Assembly: GCA_002418285.1 (NCBI GenBank)
Contig: DIDT01000037.1
Location: forward strand, 41,648-105,647
Length of the DNA stretch: 64,000 nt
Direction of reading: 5' to 3'
DNA from: Phycisphaerales bacterium UBA5793
Lineage (GTDB): Bacteria > Planctomycetota > Phycisphaerae > Phycisphaerales > UBA5793
A program made the translations under genes and the position numbers. The notes below the pieces were generated by a model that was not told the DNA's origin, did no database searches, and saw nothing but the letters and a program-made list of their open reading frames with translations. Each line of letters opens with the position of its first letter. Within the stretch, counting starts at the first letter, position 1. Positions 1 to 9,314 of the stretch are shown piece by piece.

Positions 1-1
1 T

Positions 2-1783
2 GCCGGCGGGCCCGGGCAGACCAAGCAGGAAGTCGCCAATGAGGGCGCAGCCGTGGCGATCGGTACGCTCGACCGCATGGACTACGTGACCGTCATTGCC
101 TTCAGCAGCGGCCCGAGCACTATCGTGCCCATTCGGCGCGTTGGAGACGCCAAGGATATTGCAAAGAAAGTTCGGGGCATCGGTGGCGACGGCGGCACCA
201 ACATGGGGCCGGCACTGCGTCAGGCGGAACAATCGCTCAAGTCGGTCGAGGCGGATATCAAGCACGTGATCTGCCTCACTGACGGACGCAGCATGCCCGA
301 CGATTTCATCGGGATTGCGCGTTCCATGCGGAGCAACGGCATCACACTCAGCACGATTGCCGTGGGCCAGGACATCGACGGACCCCTGCTCAGCCAGATG
401 GCGACGGAAGGAGGCGGCGAGTTCTATGCCGTAATCAATCCGCGCGTCCTGCCGCGCATCTTTGTGAAAGAGATTCGCGTCGTACGTCGGCCGCTGATCC
501 GAGAAATCCCCTTCACGCCATTCGTCGAACCAACCGGATCACCGTTGACCGAGGCGCTCAGTCGTCCGATTCCCCAGCTTGGCGGCCTCGTGCTGACCCA
601 GCGGCGCGACAGTCCTGATGTGAACCTGCTCATGGTCGCGCCGGAGGGCCAGCCCATCCTTGCCCACTGGCAGGCGGGGCTCGGGCGCGTGGCGGCATTC
701 ACCTCCGACGCACACGATCGCTGGGCGCGCGAGTGGATCGACTGGCCGGGCTATCGCCAACTCTGGACCGGCCTGGCCCGCACCATCGCGCGCCCGGCCG
801 GCAGCAGCAACTTTGAACTGATGACCACTTTCGACGGCGATCAACTCGTCGTCACGCTGCGCCACATGGACTCGGAAGAAGACAAGTCCGAGCAGCCTTC
901 ACCGACCATGGTGTCGGTTCCGGGCGTCGCCTACATGCCCCACGGCCAACGCGTTGAACTTCGTTTGAGACCGACTGGCCCGGGAACATATGCCACCCGC
1001 CTGCCCGCCGAAGACAGTGGGCACTACGTTGTCGCGCTGACGCCCAGGCTGGCCGGTGGCGCGGTTGATCTGGTCATCGGCGGCGTAAGCCGGAGTTCTG
1101 GTGTCGAGTATCGCCGCCTCGTGAGCAACATGGCGCTGCTTCAGGAGATCGCCGACCGCACTGGCGGGCGACTGCTCGACTGGAAGACCCCGGCCGAAGC
1201 GAATCTCTTTGATCGCAAGGAGATTCCGCCAAGTGTCGGGCTTGTACCGATGTGGGGCCCGCTGCTGATTCTGGCGACGCTGCTTTTCGTGATGGACGTG
1301 GCCTCGCGGCGCATCGCCTGGAGCACACCGGCAATCGTCAATGCCGTCCGCAAAGCTCGGGCCAGCGTGGGCATGGGCCGCATGGTGGACACTGGCAAAG
1401 GCAGCGCGATCGGTTCCCTGCGACGCGCCGTCGACACCATTGAAGAGCGCCTCACTTCCGAGCGGGAAACGCTGAGCCAGCGCGATCGGCAGCGCGCCAA
1501 CGCCGGTTCATCCCACGACGCAGAGTCGATCGCAACAGCCGTGCCGCAACCCGCGGCCCAGCCGACGCAGGAAGAGCTCGACAACGCCGAACGGGAACGC
1601 GAGGCGCAACGACGGGCGATCGCCGAAAAGCGCCGCGAGGCGCTTGCGGCAATCAAGGGCCGCACAAAGCGTCCCGACACCTCCACCACCCCCGAACCAA
1701 CGGAAGACATCCCGGCCTCACAACGCACATCGCGCAAGCTCGCCGATCGGATGCGCAAGCGGCGCGAGGAAGAACGCGAGTAA
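2..1783 (+). CDS. VWA-domain membrane protein, C-terminal part (5' end outside window)
   Basis: The frame is open from base 2, so the true start lies upstream. The visible N-terminal part is the second half of a von Willebrand factor A fold: a segment with DRMDYVTVIAF, then GGTNMGPAL and VICLTDGRS. A middle domain with GLGRVAAFTSDAHDRWA follows, a pattern known from large planctomycete VWA/glutamine-amidotransferase-like membrane proteins. Near the C-terminus is one membrane helix (PMWGPLLILATLLFVMDVAS), then a charged, Glu/Arg-rich cytoplasmic tail likely to form a coiled coil. The function is not established; VWA proteins of this layout are usually membrane-anchored and face the periplasm. 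It converges on the ABC-F gene with 8 bases between stops. Confidence 0.75.
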   Translation, partial: AGGPGQTKQEVANEGAAVAIGTLDRMDYVTVIAFSSGPSTIVPIRRVGDAKDIAKKVRGIGGDGGTNMGPALRQAEQSLKSVEADIKHVICLTDGRSMPDDFIGIARSMRSNGITLSTIAVGQDIDGPLLSQMATEGGGEFYAVINPRVLPRIFVKEIRVVRRPLIREIPFTPFVEPTGSPLTEALSRPIPQLGGLVLTQRRDSPDVNLLMVAPEGQPILAHWQAGLGRVAAFTSDAHDRWAREWIDWPGYRQLWTGLARTIARPAGSSNFELMTTFDGDQLVVTLRHMDSEEDKSEQPSPTMVSVPGVAYMPHGQRVELRLRPTGPGTYATRLPAEDSGHYVVALTPRLAGGAVDLVIGGVSRSSGVEYRRLVSNMALLQEIADRTGGRLLDWKTPAEANLFDRKEIPPSVGLVPMWGPLLILATLLFVMDVASRRIAWSTPAIVNAVRKARASVGMGRMVDTGKGSAIGSLRRAVDTIEERLTSERETLSQRDRQRANAGSSHDAESIATAVPQPAAQPTQEELDNAEREREAQRRAIAEKRREALAAIKGRTKRPDTSTTPEPTEDIPASQRTSRKLADRMRKRREEERE

Positions 1784-1791
1784 TTCGACTC

Positions 1792-3744
1792 CTATTCCTG
1801 CTCATCGGCCCGGCGCGACCACTCAAACTCGAGCGGTTCGAGTTCAGCGGTCAGAGCCATCCGCTCATCGCTGAGTTTCTTTGCCTTTCGGCCGTCGGAG
1901 TGAACGCGACCATCCATCAGTGATTCATCGATGGCGCGGATGCGGTTCTCGATCTCCTCGATGCGGGATTCGAGTTTGGACATGCTCAGTTTCGAGAGCG
2001 CCCCGCCAGGCGTCGGCGCCTTCTCGACCTTCTTCGCTTTCGGAGCGGGCGCCGCGGGGGTCGCCCGCCTGCGTTCCGCTTCTTGCGCTCGCAATGCAGT
2101 GGCCTCGCGTTCACGCAGTTCCCGCCATGCCGTGTAGTTGCCGGTGACCTGTCGTGCCTCGCCGTGGCCGTCGAGCGCGATGATGCGATCGACGCAGGCG
2201 TCGAGCAGGGCGCGGTCGTGGCTGATGAGCAGCATGGTGCCATCGAAACCGGTCTCAGGATTCAGCGCCTGTTCGAGCCGCTCGGATGAGGGAATATCAA
2301 AGTGATTCGTCGGCTCATCGAGGATGAGTACGTTGTGTCCGCCCGCAACCAGCCCGGCCAGAATCACCCGGCTACGTTCGCCGCCGCTGAGCACGCGCAG
2401 CACCTTGTCCTGATCGCTGCCGCTGAAAAGGAAGGCTCCCGCGAGATCGCGCGCCTGCTGCTCGCTGGCGCGCCGACCGCCGTCGATCGAGAGAATCACC
2501 GACTGCAGATACTCCCAGACCGTCAGACTCAGATCGAGCCCTTCGTGCAACTGACTGAAGTGCCCCACGCTCACGTTGGAACCGACGCGAACCTTGCCCG
2601 AATCCGCCGTCATCTCGCCGATGAGACACTTGGCCAGCGTCGACTTTCCGCTGCCGTTGGGGCCGATGATGCCGATGCGCTCGCCCCGACTGACCGACAG
2701 TTCAAGATCATGAAACAGCACGCGGCCGTCGTATTGCTTTGAGAGCCCATCGGCGCTCAGGACCATGTCACCAGTGCGCGGCGCCTTGGGCAGGTTGAGC
2801 CGCATGACGTCCATCTCCATGGGCCGGTCGACGGTTTCGTTGTCGATATAGCGCTCCAGGCGCGAAAGGCGCCCCTGCGCCTGCTTGGCACGCTGGCCGG
2901 CGCGATAGCGATCGATGAACTTCTGCTCACTGCGAATTCGATCCTGCTGTTTTTCATAGATGCGCTGCTCAACCACCTTTCGCTCGGCCCGCAATTCGCG
3001 AAACTTCGCGTAGTTGCCCGGGTACGTCGACACCCGGCCGGGTTCGAGTTCCACGATGCGATGGACCACGCGATCGAGCAGGTAGCGATCGTGACTGACG
3101 AGAATGACCGTTCCCTTGAATTCGCTGGCGAGAAAGTTCTCGAGCCACTGCCGCCCGTCGATATCGAGGTGATTGGTCGGCTCATCGAGCAGCAACAGAT
3201 CGGGGTTCTCCAGCAGCAGCTTGGCCAGCGAAACGCGCGAGCGCTGCCCACCGGACAGCGCCGTCACCGGCAGATCGAACTGTTCGTCAACAAAGCCGAG
3301 ACCGTGCAGCGTTTCCTTGATCCGGTGCTCCACGGCGTATCCGCCAAGATGCTGCATTTCGCCTTCGAGGCGCTCGTATCGCTTCATGATGCGATCGAGT
3401 TCGTCGCCCGTAGCCTCGCCCATCTTCGTTGCGAGTTCGTGCATCTGTTCGTGCGCTGCGTGCAGCTCGGCAAAAGCGCTCTCCGCCACGTCAAAGAGCG
3501 TCATGTTCGCATCGAATTTCGGATCCTGCGCGAGATAGCCCATGCGCGTGCCTCGCTGCACGATGGCCTCGCCGCTTTCGGCTATGTACTCGCCGGCAAT
3601 GAGGCGCAGCAGTGTCGATTTACCGGTGCCGTTGCGCCCCACCAGCCCGATGCGCTCGCCCGGCTCGACGGAAAACGTGACGTTATCAAGCACCCGGCGG
3701 ATGCCGATCGAATACACCACATTGGTCAACGCCAGAAGGGGCAT
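1792..3744 (-). CDS. ABC-F family ATP-binding protein (Uup/EttA-like)
   Basis: A 650-residue protein with two ABC ATPase domains and no membrane segments, the hallmark of the ABC-F family acting on ribosomes or DNA-related processes. Walker A motifs are GRNGTGKST near residue 36 and GPNGSGKST near residue 360. Signature motifs LSGGQRSRV and LSGGERSRV and two Walker B/D-loop strings LLLLDEPTNHLD and VLILDEPTNHFD are present. The inter-domain linker is charged (ERKVVEQRIYEKQQDR). The C-terminus carries a Lys/Pro stretch and then a predicted coiled coil (SKLESRIEEIENRIRAI), which resembles Uup more than EttA. The exact subfamily cannot be fixed without a tree. Starts at ATG 3744; no strong ribosome-binding site is visible. 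Confidence 0.9.
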   Translation of the reverse strand: MPLLALTNVVYSIGIRRVLDNVTFSVEPGERIGLVGRNGTGKSTLLRLIAGEYIAESGEAIVQRGTRMGYLAQDPKFDANMTLFDVAESAFAELHAAHEQMHELATKMGEATGDELDRIMKRYERLEGEMQHLGGYAVEHRIKETLHGLGFVDEQFDLPVTALSGGQRSRVSLAKLLLENPDLLLLDEPTNHLDIDGRQWLENFLASEFKGTVILVSHDRYLLDRVVHRIVELEPGRVSTYPGNYAKFRELRAERKVVEQRIYEKQQDRIRSEQKFIDRYRAGQRAKQAQGRLSRLERYIDNETVDRPMEMDVMRLNLPKAPRTGDMVLSADGLSKQYDGRVLFHDLELSVSRGERIGIIGPNGSGKSTLAKCLIGEMTADSGKVRVGSNVSVGHFSQLHEGLDLSLTVWEYLQSVILSIDGGRRASEQQARDLAGAFLFSGSDQDKVLRVLSGGERSRVILAGLVAGGHNVLILDEPTNHFDIPSSERLEQALNPETGFDGTMLLISHDRALLDACVDRIIALDGHGEARQVTGNYTAWRELREREATALRAQEAERRRATPAAPAPKAKKVEKAPTPGGALSKLSMSKLESRIEEIENRIRAIDESLMDGRVHSDGRKAKKLSDERMALTAELEPLEFEWSRRADEQE

Positions 3745-3802
3745 GACGTGATCTCAGCCAATCGGGAATGAATGAAGCACACGGACTCTGGCGCCTCGCC
3801 AA

Positions 3803-4360
3803 TCACATCGGTTTGTCGCCGATGGTCTGGTCGAAGACTTCGAGCAGCTTGGACTTGTCGAAGATCATCTCCGGCCGCGACGTGCCGACAATCGCGTATT
3901 GCGGCGTGAGTTCGATCGCATCCACCGGGCACGCCTCCTCGCACATGCCGCAGTAGATGCACCGCAATTCGTCGATGTCGAACTGCTTGGGGTACTTCTC
4001 GCGATCATCCCAGGGCGATTCCTCAGCGACGATGTGAATGCAGTGTGCCGGGCACGCCGTCGAGCACATGAAGCACGCCACGCATTTGACGCGGCCATCC
4101 TCATCTTTGTTTAGTCGATGCACGCCGCGGAAGTTGCCGGGGTAGATGCCCCCGTCGAGAACGTCGTGATCTTCTCGCCGATCCTCGGGGTATTGCAGCA
4201 CACGGTCGTGGTAGGCGCCCTTGCCGTCGCGCCCGATATTGCCGAGCATGTGGCGCAGCGTGACGCCAAGCCCCTTGAACACCGCCGGCAGAAACGCCGC
4301 TTCGAATCGCCCCAGAGGCGGCGGCGTCAGGACTACTACATCTTCATCGCGTAGTGGCAT
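3803..4360 (-). CDS. nuoI: NADH-quinone oxidoreductase subunit I
   Basis: A 185-residue ferredoxin-like subunit of respiratory complex I that carries clusters N6a/N6b on the peripheral arm and passes electrons toward quinone. Two 4Fe-4S motifs are visible: CVACFMCSTACPAHC and CIYCGMCEEACP. The N-terminal segment FLPAVFKGLGVTLRHML and the YPEDRRE region match the family, as does the length. No other complex I gene is nearby, so this copy is isolated; its neighbours are the ABC-F gene downstream (58 bases away) and a divergent secreted-protein gene upstream. A second complete nuo cluster may exist elsewhere. Assignment to NuoI rather than a related 2x4Fe-4S ferredoxin rests on the N-terminal region and the spacing of both motifs. 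Confidence 0.88.
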   Translation of the reverse strand: MPLRDEDVVVLTPPPLGRFEAAFLPAVFKGLGVTLRHMLGNIGRDGKGAYHDRVLQYPEDRREDHDVLDGGIYPGNFRGVHRLNKDEDGRVKCVACFMCSTACPAHCIHIVAEESPWDDREKYPKQFDIDELRCIYCGMCEEACPVDAIELTPQYAIVGTSRPEMIFDKSKLLEVFDQTIGDKPM

Positions 4361-4606
4361 GGCGGTGAATTGTAGCGGACTGCCGGGCGGCGGCGAAAGG
4401 TCCGATTCCCCGATCCGGATTGACCCTTATCGGAAAAACGGCAACGTGGCCATGGAATACGCCCGGCGCGGGGCGCATCTCTGAAGCAGACCCGCGACCA
4501 TTGACAGGGTCGCCCAAACCGGATGGAAATTGACAGGCTCCGCAAAGCCGCGCGGAAGCGGCACGGTGATCCTGCGTCCGGATGGAACTGTGGAAAGGAG
4601 ACCGTC

Positions 4607-5491
4607 ATGCAACGCAGTGCGAACCAGTCTCGAATGTCTCGGCACGGCCTCGTCCTGGCTACCCCCCTCTTCGCCGCCGCCCTTTGGCTGCTCGCGCCGT
4701 CGAGCACCGCTCTGGCCGCCAACCCGCCTGCTCGACGTGGGATCTCCATCCAGCGCACTTCAGTCCGAATCGTCCTCGGCGGCCGAAGTGGAGACCGGCG
4801 TGACAATTGCAGAGAGAATGACCGATGCGACGATCGACGAGGAGATCGCCACGACGATTGGGGCCGCGATCGACGCGGCGACGATTGCGACGACCGTGGT
4901 ACCAACCACGTCGGCTTCGGTATCGGATGGGAGTTCGGTCGCGATTTCGGCCGTCGCAACGATCCGCCCCACCGCGACTCGCGCTATGGCGGAGATCGGT
5001 ACTACGGCCTCGATTCCGAGGCGTGGTGCGATCTGACGAGCGGCCGGTACCTCAGCGCCAAGCACGAGTTCCTCGATCAGATCGAGTGTCGGCCCTGTGA
5101 GCCGATCCCCCGTCTTGGCTACGCCATCGCGTGCGGCCGCCTTGGACACGACCGCGAGGCGGAGAGGTCCATGCGCAAAGCGATCGATTTGGATGTCGAT
5201 TCACTCGATGCCCTCTGTGTCGATTCCGATTTGCGGCGCGAACTCCGCTGCCTTGTCGATCAGTACCAGTCGCAACTGCGTCATTGCGGTACGGACGCGG
5301 ACACGCACTTCATGATCGCCTCGTTGCAGACCATCCTTGGCAACTACGAAGCGGCGCTCTGTTCGGTTGAAACCGCTCGACGCTTCGGCGACTGTTCAAC
5401 GTCGGCCCGCTCGCTCCAGTGCTTCATCGAATCGCACCTCAAGTGCGAGCCCCATCGTGAAGGAAGAGGACCGGACCGCGGACGCCATTGA
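4607..5491 (+). CDS. secreted Asp/Arg/Cys-rich protein with TPR-like C-terminus
   Basis: I place the start at ATG 4607, preceded by a good ribosome-binding site (AAAGGAGA); the frame is open further upstream but the first 28 codons look untranslated. The 294-residue product begins with a signal peptide (basic start, then FAAALWLLAPSSTALA, cleavage near ALA-AN). Residues about 55-100 form a striking low-complexity stretch of Asp, Arg and Cys (for example RGDRHDDWGRDRRGDD). The remaining half has helix-turn-helix patterns typical of tetratricopeptide repeats (GYAIACGRLGHDREAERSMRKAI; FMIASLQTILGNYEAALCSVE written here in parts). The function is unknown; an envelope-localised scaffolding or binding role is a guess. 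A strong terminator hairpin follows at 5554. Confidence 0.7.
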   Translation: MQRSANQSRMSRHGLVLATPLFAAALWLLAPSSTALAANPPARRGISIQRTSVRIVLGGRSGDRRDNCRENDRCDDRRGDRHDDWGRDRRGDDCDDRGTNHVGFGIGWEFGRDFGRRNDPPHRDSRYGGDRYYGLDSEAWCDLTSGRYLSAKHEFLDQIECRPCEPIPRLGYAIACGRLGHDREAERSMRKAIDLDVDSLDALCVDSDLRRELRCLVDQYQSQLRHCGTDADTHFMIASLQTILGNYEAALCSVETARRFGDCSTSARSLQCFIESHLKCEPHREGRGPDRGRH

Positions 5492-5553
5492 TGGATGAGC
5501 CGCGCCGGCTGCTGACCGCCGGTGCGACGCCTTCCGAATTCGTATCCGCCGTG

Positions 5554-5594
5554 CAACCGGGGCGACTCCTTCTCGCCCCGGTTGTCATTTTTCC
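5554..5594 (+). terminator. rho-independent terminator after the Asp/Arg-rich protein gene
   Basis: A perfect 12-bp stem, CAACCGGGGCGA paired with TCGCCCCGGTTG, encloses a 7-base loop and is followed by TCATTTTT. It lies 62 bases after the stop at 5491 and ends at the base before the stop codon of the convergent phosphodiesterase gene. The T-run is only on the plus-strand side, so it mainly serves the upstream plus-strand gene. Confidence 0.85.
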
Positions 5595-6649
5595 ACGCGG
5601 CTCACGCGCAGATCCTGGCGCGCATTGATCGTCGAACCCGGGATCGCGGGCAGTCCCAGCAGCGAGAGTGCGAGATTGGCCGCATCGCCATTGCGGATGG
5701 GCTGCAAGTGCTCTGATGCCTCATCGTCAGCGCCCGGGCTGGCTAACTGGCTCGTGCCGGGATCATGACGCACTGCGGCATTGATCTCGTACAGATCCGC
5801 GCGTGGCGCACCATCACCGAGCCAGACGAGGAATGGAATGGTGTAATTCAGAGCCTGCGCGGGATCCTCGTGTGTGGTCCGCGGCGCACCGCCGCCATGA
5901 TCGGCCGTAAGGATGATCGCCGTCGCTCGGTGCCGCTCGTCCGAATCGATGGCCTGCAGGATTTCTCCCAGTTGCGCATCGATATCGGCGACGGCCTGCA
6001 TGTAGGCCGAGCCGCGTGATACGTCCCAGCCGTGGGCATGTCCAACCAGATCAGTTGTCGCATAATGCAGAAAGATCAGGCCGCGATCCCAGTCACTCAG
6101 CGCTTCGATCGCCCCGTCGGTCACGCCGTCAATCGTCGGGCACATTCTGGAACGGGTGATCGCCCATTTCTGCTCGTCGTGTCCGACGTTGTAACTCTTC
6201 ACCCAGAGCGAGAACTTCGACTTGCCGTAGAACAGTCCAGTCCGCAGGCCATGCTCGTGTGCCACAGTGAAGATGCTGTCAATATCGTGTCCCGCGTGCA
6301 GTTGCAACGTGGCGATCGGCGGAGGATCAAGATTGCCTGTCCACAGGTGACCATTCGGGCCACTGACAGGGCGACCGGTGATCATGCACGTGTGGTTCGG
6401 CAGTGTGATCGTGAAGTCCGGGTCCGTTCGAGCGTTCATCGTCGATGCACCGCCGGCCAGGCGGTTCAGGTTCGGCAATCGATCCGATCCGCCGACGGCT
6501 ATCGCGTCCGGCCGCAATCCGTCCACACTGATGACGAGCACAAACCTGAACGGCTCCGACGGCTCGTTCCCTGCATCGAACGCCGGCGGAGCACCGGTGG
6601 CGCGCATGACGAGGCCCAGCGCAACCAGCAAGGTGACGAGAAACTGCAT
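5585..6649 (-). CDS. secreted type I phosphodiesterase / alkaline-phosphatase-superfamily enzyme
   Basis: A member of the alkaline phosphatase superfamily, closest to nucleotide pyrophosphatase/phosphodiesterase proteins, which cleave phosphoester bonds with two metal ions. The metal-binding start VISVDGLRPDA, the nucleophile-bearing TLPNHT motif and later TADHGGG with downstream His are all visible. I choose ATG 6649 because it has GGAG six bases upstream and opens directly into a hydrophobic signal peptide (MQFLVTLLVALGLVMRATGA); an in-frame ATG at 6685 would add 12 residues. The protein is therefore probably periplasmic. The substrate is not predictable. It lies 58 bases downstream of the SLC13 carrier gene on the same strand, so co-transcription is possible. 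Confidence 0.82.
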   Translation of the reverse strand: MQFLVTLLVALGLVMRATGAPPAFDAGNEPSEPFRFVLVISVDGLRPDAIAVGGSDRLPNLNRLAGGASTMNARTDPDFTITLPNHTCMITGRPVSGPNGHLWTGNLDPPPIATLQLHAGHDIDSIFTVAHEHGLRTGLFYGKSKFSLWVKSYNVGHDEQKWAITRSRMCPTIDGVTDGAIEALSDWDRGLIFLHYATTDLVGHAHGWDVSRGSAYMQAVADIDAQLGEILQAIDSDERHRATAIILTADHGGGAPRTTHEDPAQALNYTIPFLVWLGDGAPRADLYEINAAVRHDPGTSQLASPGADDEASEHLQPIRNGDAANLALSLLGLPAIPGSTINARQDLRVSRVEK

Positions 6650-6707
6650 GAATGGCTCCGTCCCGTTCGGGTACTCGATCCGCATCGCCTTTCACCTGCG
6701 ACGCCGG

Positions 6708-8267
6708 TTACTTGTTCAGCAGCATGGGAATCACGTCGAGGTAGGTCAACAGAAACACGAGGGCGATGCCAATGATGTTAAGCCACATTCCGGCCTTGCA
6801 CATTTGCGCAATCGTAATCTCTCCGCTGCCGAAGATGATCGCGTTGGGTGGCGTGGCGACGGGCATCATGAACGCCAGGCTCACAGAGATGGTGGCCGGC
6901 ACGATGAGCAGCACTGGATCCACTCCCAAGCCGAGGGCCACGGCACTGAGTATCGGCAAGAACGTGGCAATCGTGGCAGTGTTGCTCGTCAGTTCGGTGA
7001 GAAAGACCAACAGTGTGATCACGACCAGCACCAGCATCCACGTCGGCACGCCGTGCATCGACTGCACGCCCTGACCAATGTACCCAGCCACCCCCGAAGT
7101 CTTGATTGCCGCCGCCAGACTCAGTCCGCCACCAAAGAGTATCAGTGTGCCCCAAGGGAGTTTGACCGCCTCCTCCCACGTGAGCAAAAACACACCGCGC
7201 TTCCAGTCGATAGGCAGACCAAACAGCACCAGCGCCGCCGCGATGGCGATTACCGAGTCCTCCACGCCGGCGAAACTCATTCGACCGAGCACGATCTTCT
7301 TGATCAGCGGTTGGGTAATCCACAGTGCCGCGGTCAGAACAAACACAATGAGCACCGCCAACTCGGCTCTTGACATCGGTCCCTGCGATTCAAGTTCGCG
7401 CCGGATCAGCGCCCGCCCGCCGGGAATTTCGTTGATCCGGATCGGGAAAACCAATCGCGTCAAGACGAACCACGCAATTGGCAGGAACACCACCACAAAA
7501 GGCACGCCAATGAGCATCCACTTGGCAAAAGAGACTTCCACACCCTGGCTGGCGAGATGCGACACCATCAGCACGTTGGGCGGCGTCCCGATGAGCGTGC
7601 CAACGCCGCCTATGGATGCGGCATACGCCGTGCCCAGCAACAGGCAGACGGCGAAGTTGAACTGCCCTCCTGCGCCGGTAGGAATGGCCGCGCCCGATTT
7701 GGCGATTTCGCGGCGCACGAGAGCGATGACGCTCAGCGCGATGGGGAGCATCATCACCACCGTCGCGGTATTGGACACCCACATGCTCAGCAGCGCGCTG
7801 GAGATCATGAATCCCGCGACAAGTGCGGTCGGCCGCGTACCGACAAGCAGCACAATGTTGAGGGCCAATCGCCGGTGCAGACCCCAGCGTTCCATCGCCA
7901 GTGCGATCATGAAGCCGCCCATGAACAGGTAGATCACGTGGTCTGCATAGGGCGCCGTAGCCTGCCTGACATTGATCTCTCCACCCGTCAACAAGGGAAG
8001 AAGCACGATCGGCAGCAGCGCCGTCGCCGCAATCGGCAACGCCTCGGTCACCCACAACGTGGCCATGAACACGCCGATGGCAGCGACAGGAGCACCAGCC
8101 GGACCCATGATGACCTCACCCGACGAATCACGCACCGTGGCCGGCATCAACCACCACACGACGAGCGCCAGGATTGGCGCCAGGGCCAGTCCGATCCACC
8201 GCGCCACGTGCGATCGCGATTCGATCGGCTCATCGGCGTGGTTGGTTGGCTTGATCTCAGGCATCAT
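6708..8267 (-). CDS. SLC13/DASS family anion:sodium symporter
   Basis: A 519-residue polytopic membrane protein of the divalent anion:Na+ symporter (DASS, SLC13) family, which imports di- and tricarboxylates, sulfate or phosphate with sodium. The inverted-repeat substrate and sodium motifs are clear: SNTATVVMMLPI in the first half and SNTATIATFLPI in the second. Around a dozen hydrophobic segments follow a short hydrophilic N-terminus. Key strings IGGVGTLIGTPPNV and ATPPNAIIFGSG are the family signatures. The substrate cannot be told from sequence alone. The start codon overlaps the stop of the acylphosphatase gene, so the two genes are translationally coupled. Confidence 0.92.
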   Translation of the reverse strand: MMPEIKPTNHADEPIESRSHVARWIGLALAPILALVVWWLMPATVRDSSGEVIMGPAGAPVAAIGVFMATLWVTEALPIAATALLPIVLLPLLTGGEINVRQATAPYADHVIYLFMGGFMIALAMERWGLHRRLALNIVLLVGTRPTALVAGFMISSALLSMWVSNTATVVMMLPIALSVIALVRREIAKSGAAIPTGAGGQFNFAVCLLLGTAYAASIGGVGTLIGTPPNVLMVSHLASQGVEVSFAKWMLIGVPFVVVFLPIAWFVLTRLVFPIRINEIPGGRALIRRELESQGPMSRAELAVLIVFVLTAALWITQPLIKKIVLGRMSFAGVEDSVIAIAAALVLFGLPIDWKRGVFLLTWEEAVKLPWGTLILFGGGLSLAAAIKTSGVAGYIGQGVQSMHGVPTWMLVLVVITLLVFLTELTSNTATIATFLPILSAVALGLGVDPVLLIVPATISVSLAFMMPVATPPNAIIFGSGEITIAQMCKAGMWLNIIGIALVFLLTYLDVIPMLLNK

Positions 8268-8548
8268 CGGCGAATCTCGAAGGAGGAGAACTCACCCGTC
8301 GCGCTGGACCGCTCGATGCGCTCGTTGCGGATGTGCCCTTCCATGTCGCGTCGGATTGAATCGAGAAATCGGTCCAGTTGATCGCTGACAGCTTCGGCAA
8401 CCAGTTGAACCGTACCGTCTCGCTCGTTTCGCACCCAGCCCGTGACACCCACCTGCCGCGCTGCGCGAGCCGCAGTCCATCGAAAGCCGACGCCCTGGAC
8501 GTGGCCTTCAAAGAGAACTGTGACACGATGGGTGGGAGGCTGGTTCAT
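8264..8548 (-). CDS. acyP: acylphosphatase
   Basis: A 94-residue acylphosphatase, which hydrolyses carboxyl-phosphate bonds such as that of acetyl phosphate in the cytoplasm. The phosphate-binding loop GHVQGVGFR (catalytic Arg at its end) and GWVRNERDG (catalytic Asn) are both intact. Length is normal for the family. I use ATG 8548; an upstream in-frame GTG at 8560 would add four residues and has no better ribosome-binding site. The stop overlaps the start of the SLC13 carrier by a few bases. The pairing with an anion carrier is curious but gives no firm functional link. Confidence 0.93.
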   Translation of the reverse strand: MNQPPTHRVTVLFEGHVQGVGFRWTAARAARQVGVTGWVRNERDGTVQLVAEAVSDQLDRFLDSIRRDMEGHIRNERIERSSATGEFSSFEIRR

Positions 8549-8722
8549 CGTGAATCGCACTCGTCAAATCGATCCGGACGTGGTATTGACATTGAAGCCC
8601 TTGTGTCCCAACAAGTTCACCCCAAGTCGCGAAATCGGGTGGTGATTCCTTAGTTTCAAAGATTTTTGAAAGAACTACTGGCCACCAAAGACCCCGATGG
8701 TATCCTCTTGCTGGAGACCGCT

Positions 8723-9313
8723 ATGACCACTCCCCCATCAACTGGCAAACGCTCATCCCGCAGCCGCCCGACGCGCGCCTCCAAAGCGCTGCGCGAGGGC
8801 CAGAACCGGTTCGTCAGCATCTGGGGCGAGATGGGTTCTTCCTGGGGAATTCCGCGCACCATGGCCGAGGTCCATGCACTGCTCTACATCGTCGGCGAGC
8901 CCCTCAACACCGATCAGATCATGGAGCGGCTGGCCATCAGCCGCGGCAGCGCGAGCATGTCACTCAAATCGCTGCACGACTGGGGCCTCGTCGGCCGGGC
9001 GCACAAACGCGGCGACCGCAAGGAGTACTTCCGCGCCGAGCAGGATGTCTGGCAGGTCTTCCGCATCATCACCCGCGAACGCAAGCGCCGTGAGATCGAT
9101 CCCGTGCTTATGGCGTTACACGACTGCCGCGACGTTACCGGCCCGCGGGCCGCGGATCTGGAAAGCTGCGAGACCGACGTGGAGTCCCACAACGATCGAT
9201 TGGACCGCATGATCGAGTTCATCGAACTGATTGACTCGCTCGCAGATCAGTTTGTCAGCCCGGCCGGCAAGGGGCTGCAACTGGCCGTCGGCCTTCTCGG
9301 GAAGGCGGTCTGA
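8723..9313 (+). CDS. GbsR-like (MarR-type) transcriptional regulator
   Basis: A 196-residue winged-helix regulator of the GbsR branch of the MarR superfamily. The family core is clear: WGEMGSSWGIPRTMAEVHAL, then LNTDQIMERLAISRGSASMS as the recognition helix region, and WGLVGRAHKRGDRKEYF as the wing. In other bacteria GbsR-type proteins control osmoprotectant uptake or envelope genes; the target here is unknown. ATG 8723 has GGAG six bases upstream and is preferred over an in-frame ATG at 8666. The next gene begins one base after this stop, so the two are probably co-transcribed. Confidence 0.88.
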   Translation: MTTPPSTGKRSSRSRPTRASKALREGQNRFVSIWGEMGSSWGIPRTMAEVHALLYIVGEPLNTDQIMERLAISRGSASMSLKSLHDWGLVGRAHKRGDRKEYFRAEQDVWQVFRIITRERKRREIDPVLMALHDCRDVTGPRAADLESCETDVESHNDRLDRMIEFIELIDSLADQFVSPAGKGLQLAVGLLGKAV

Positions 9314-9314
9314 G

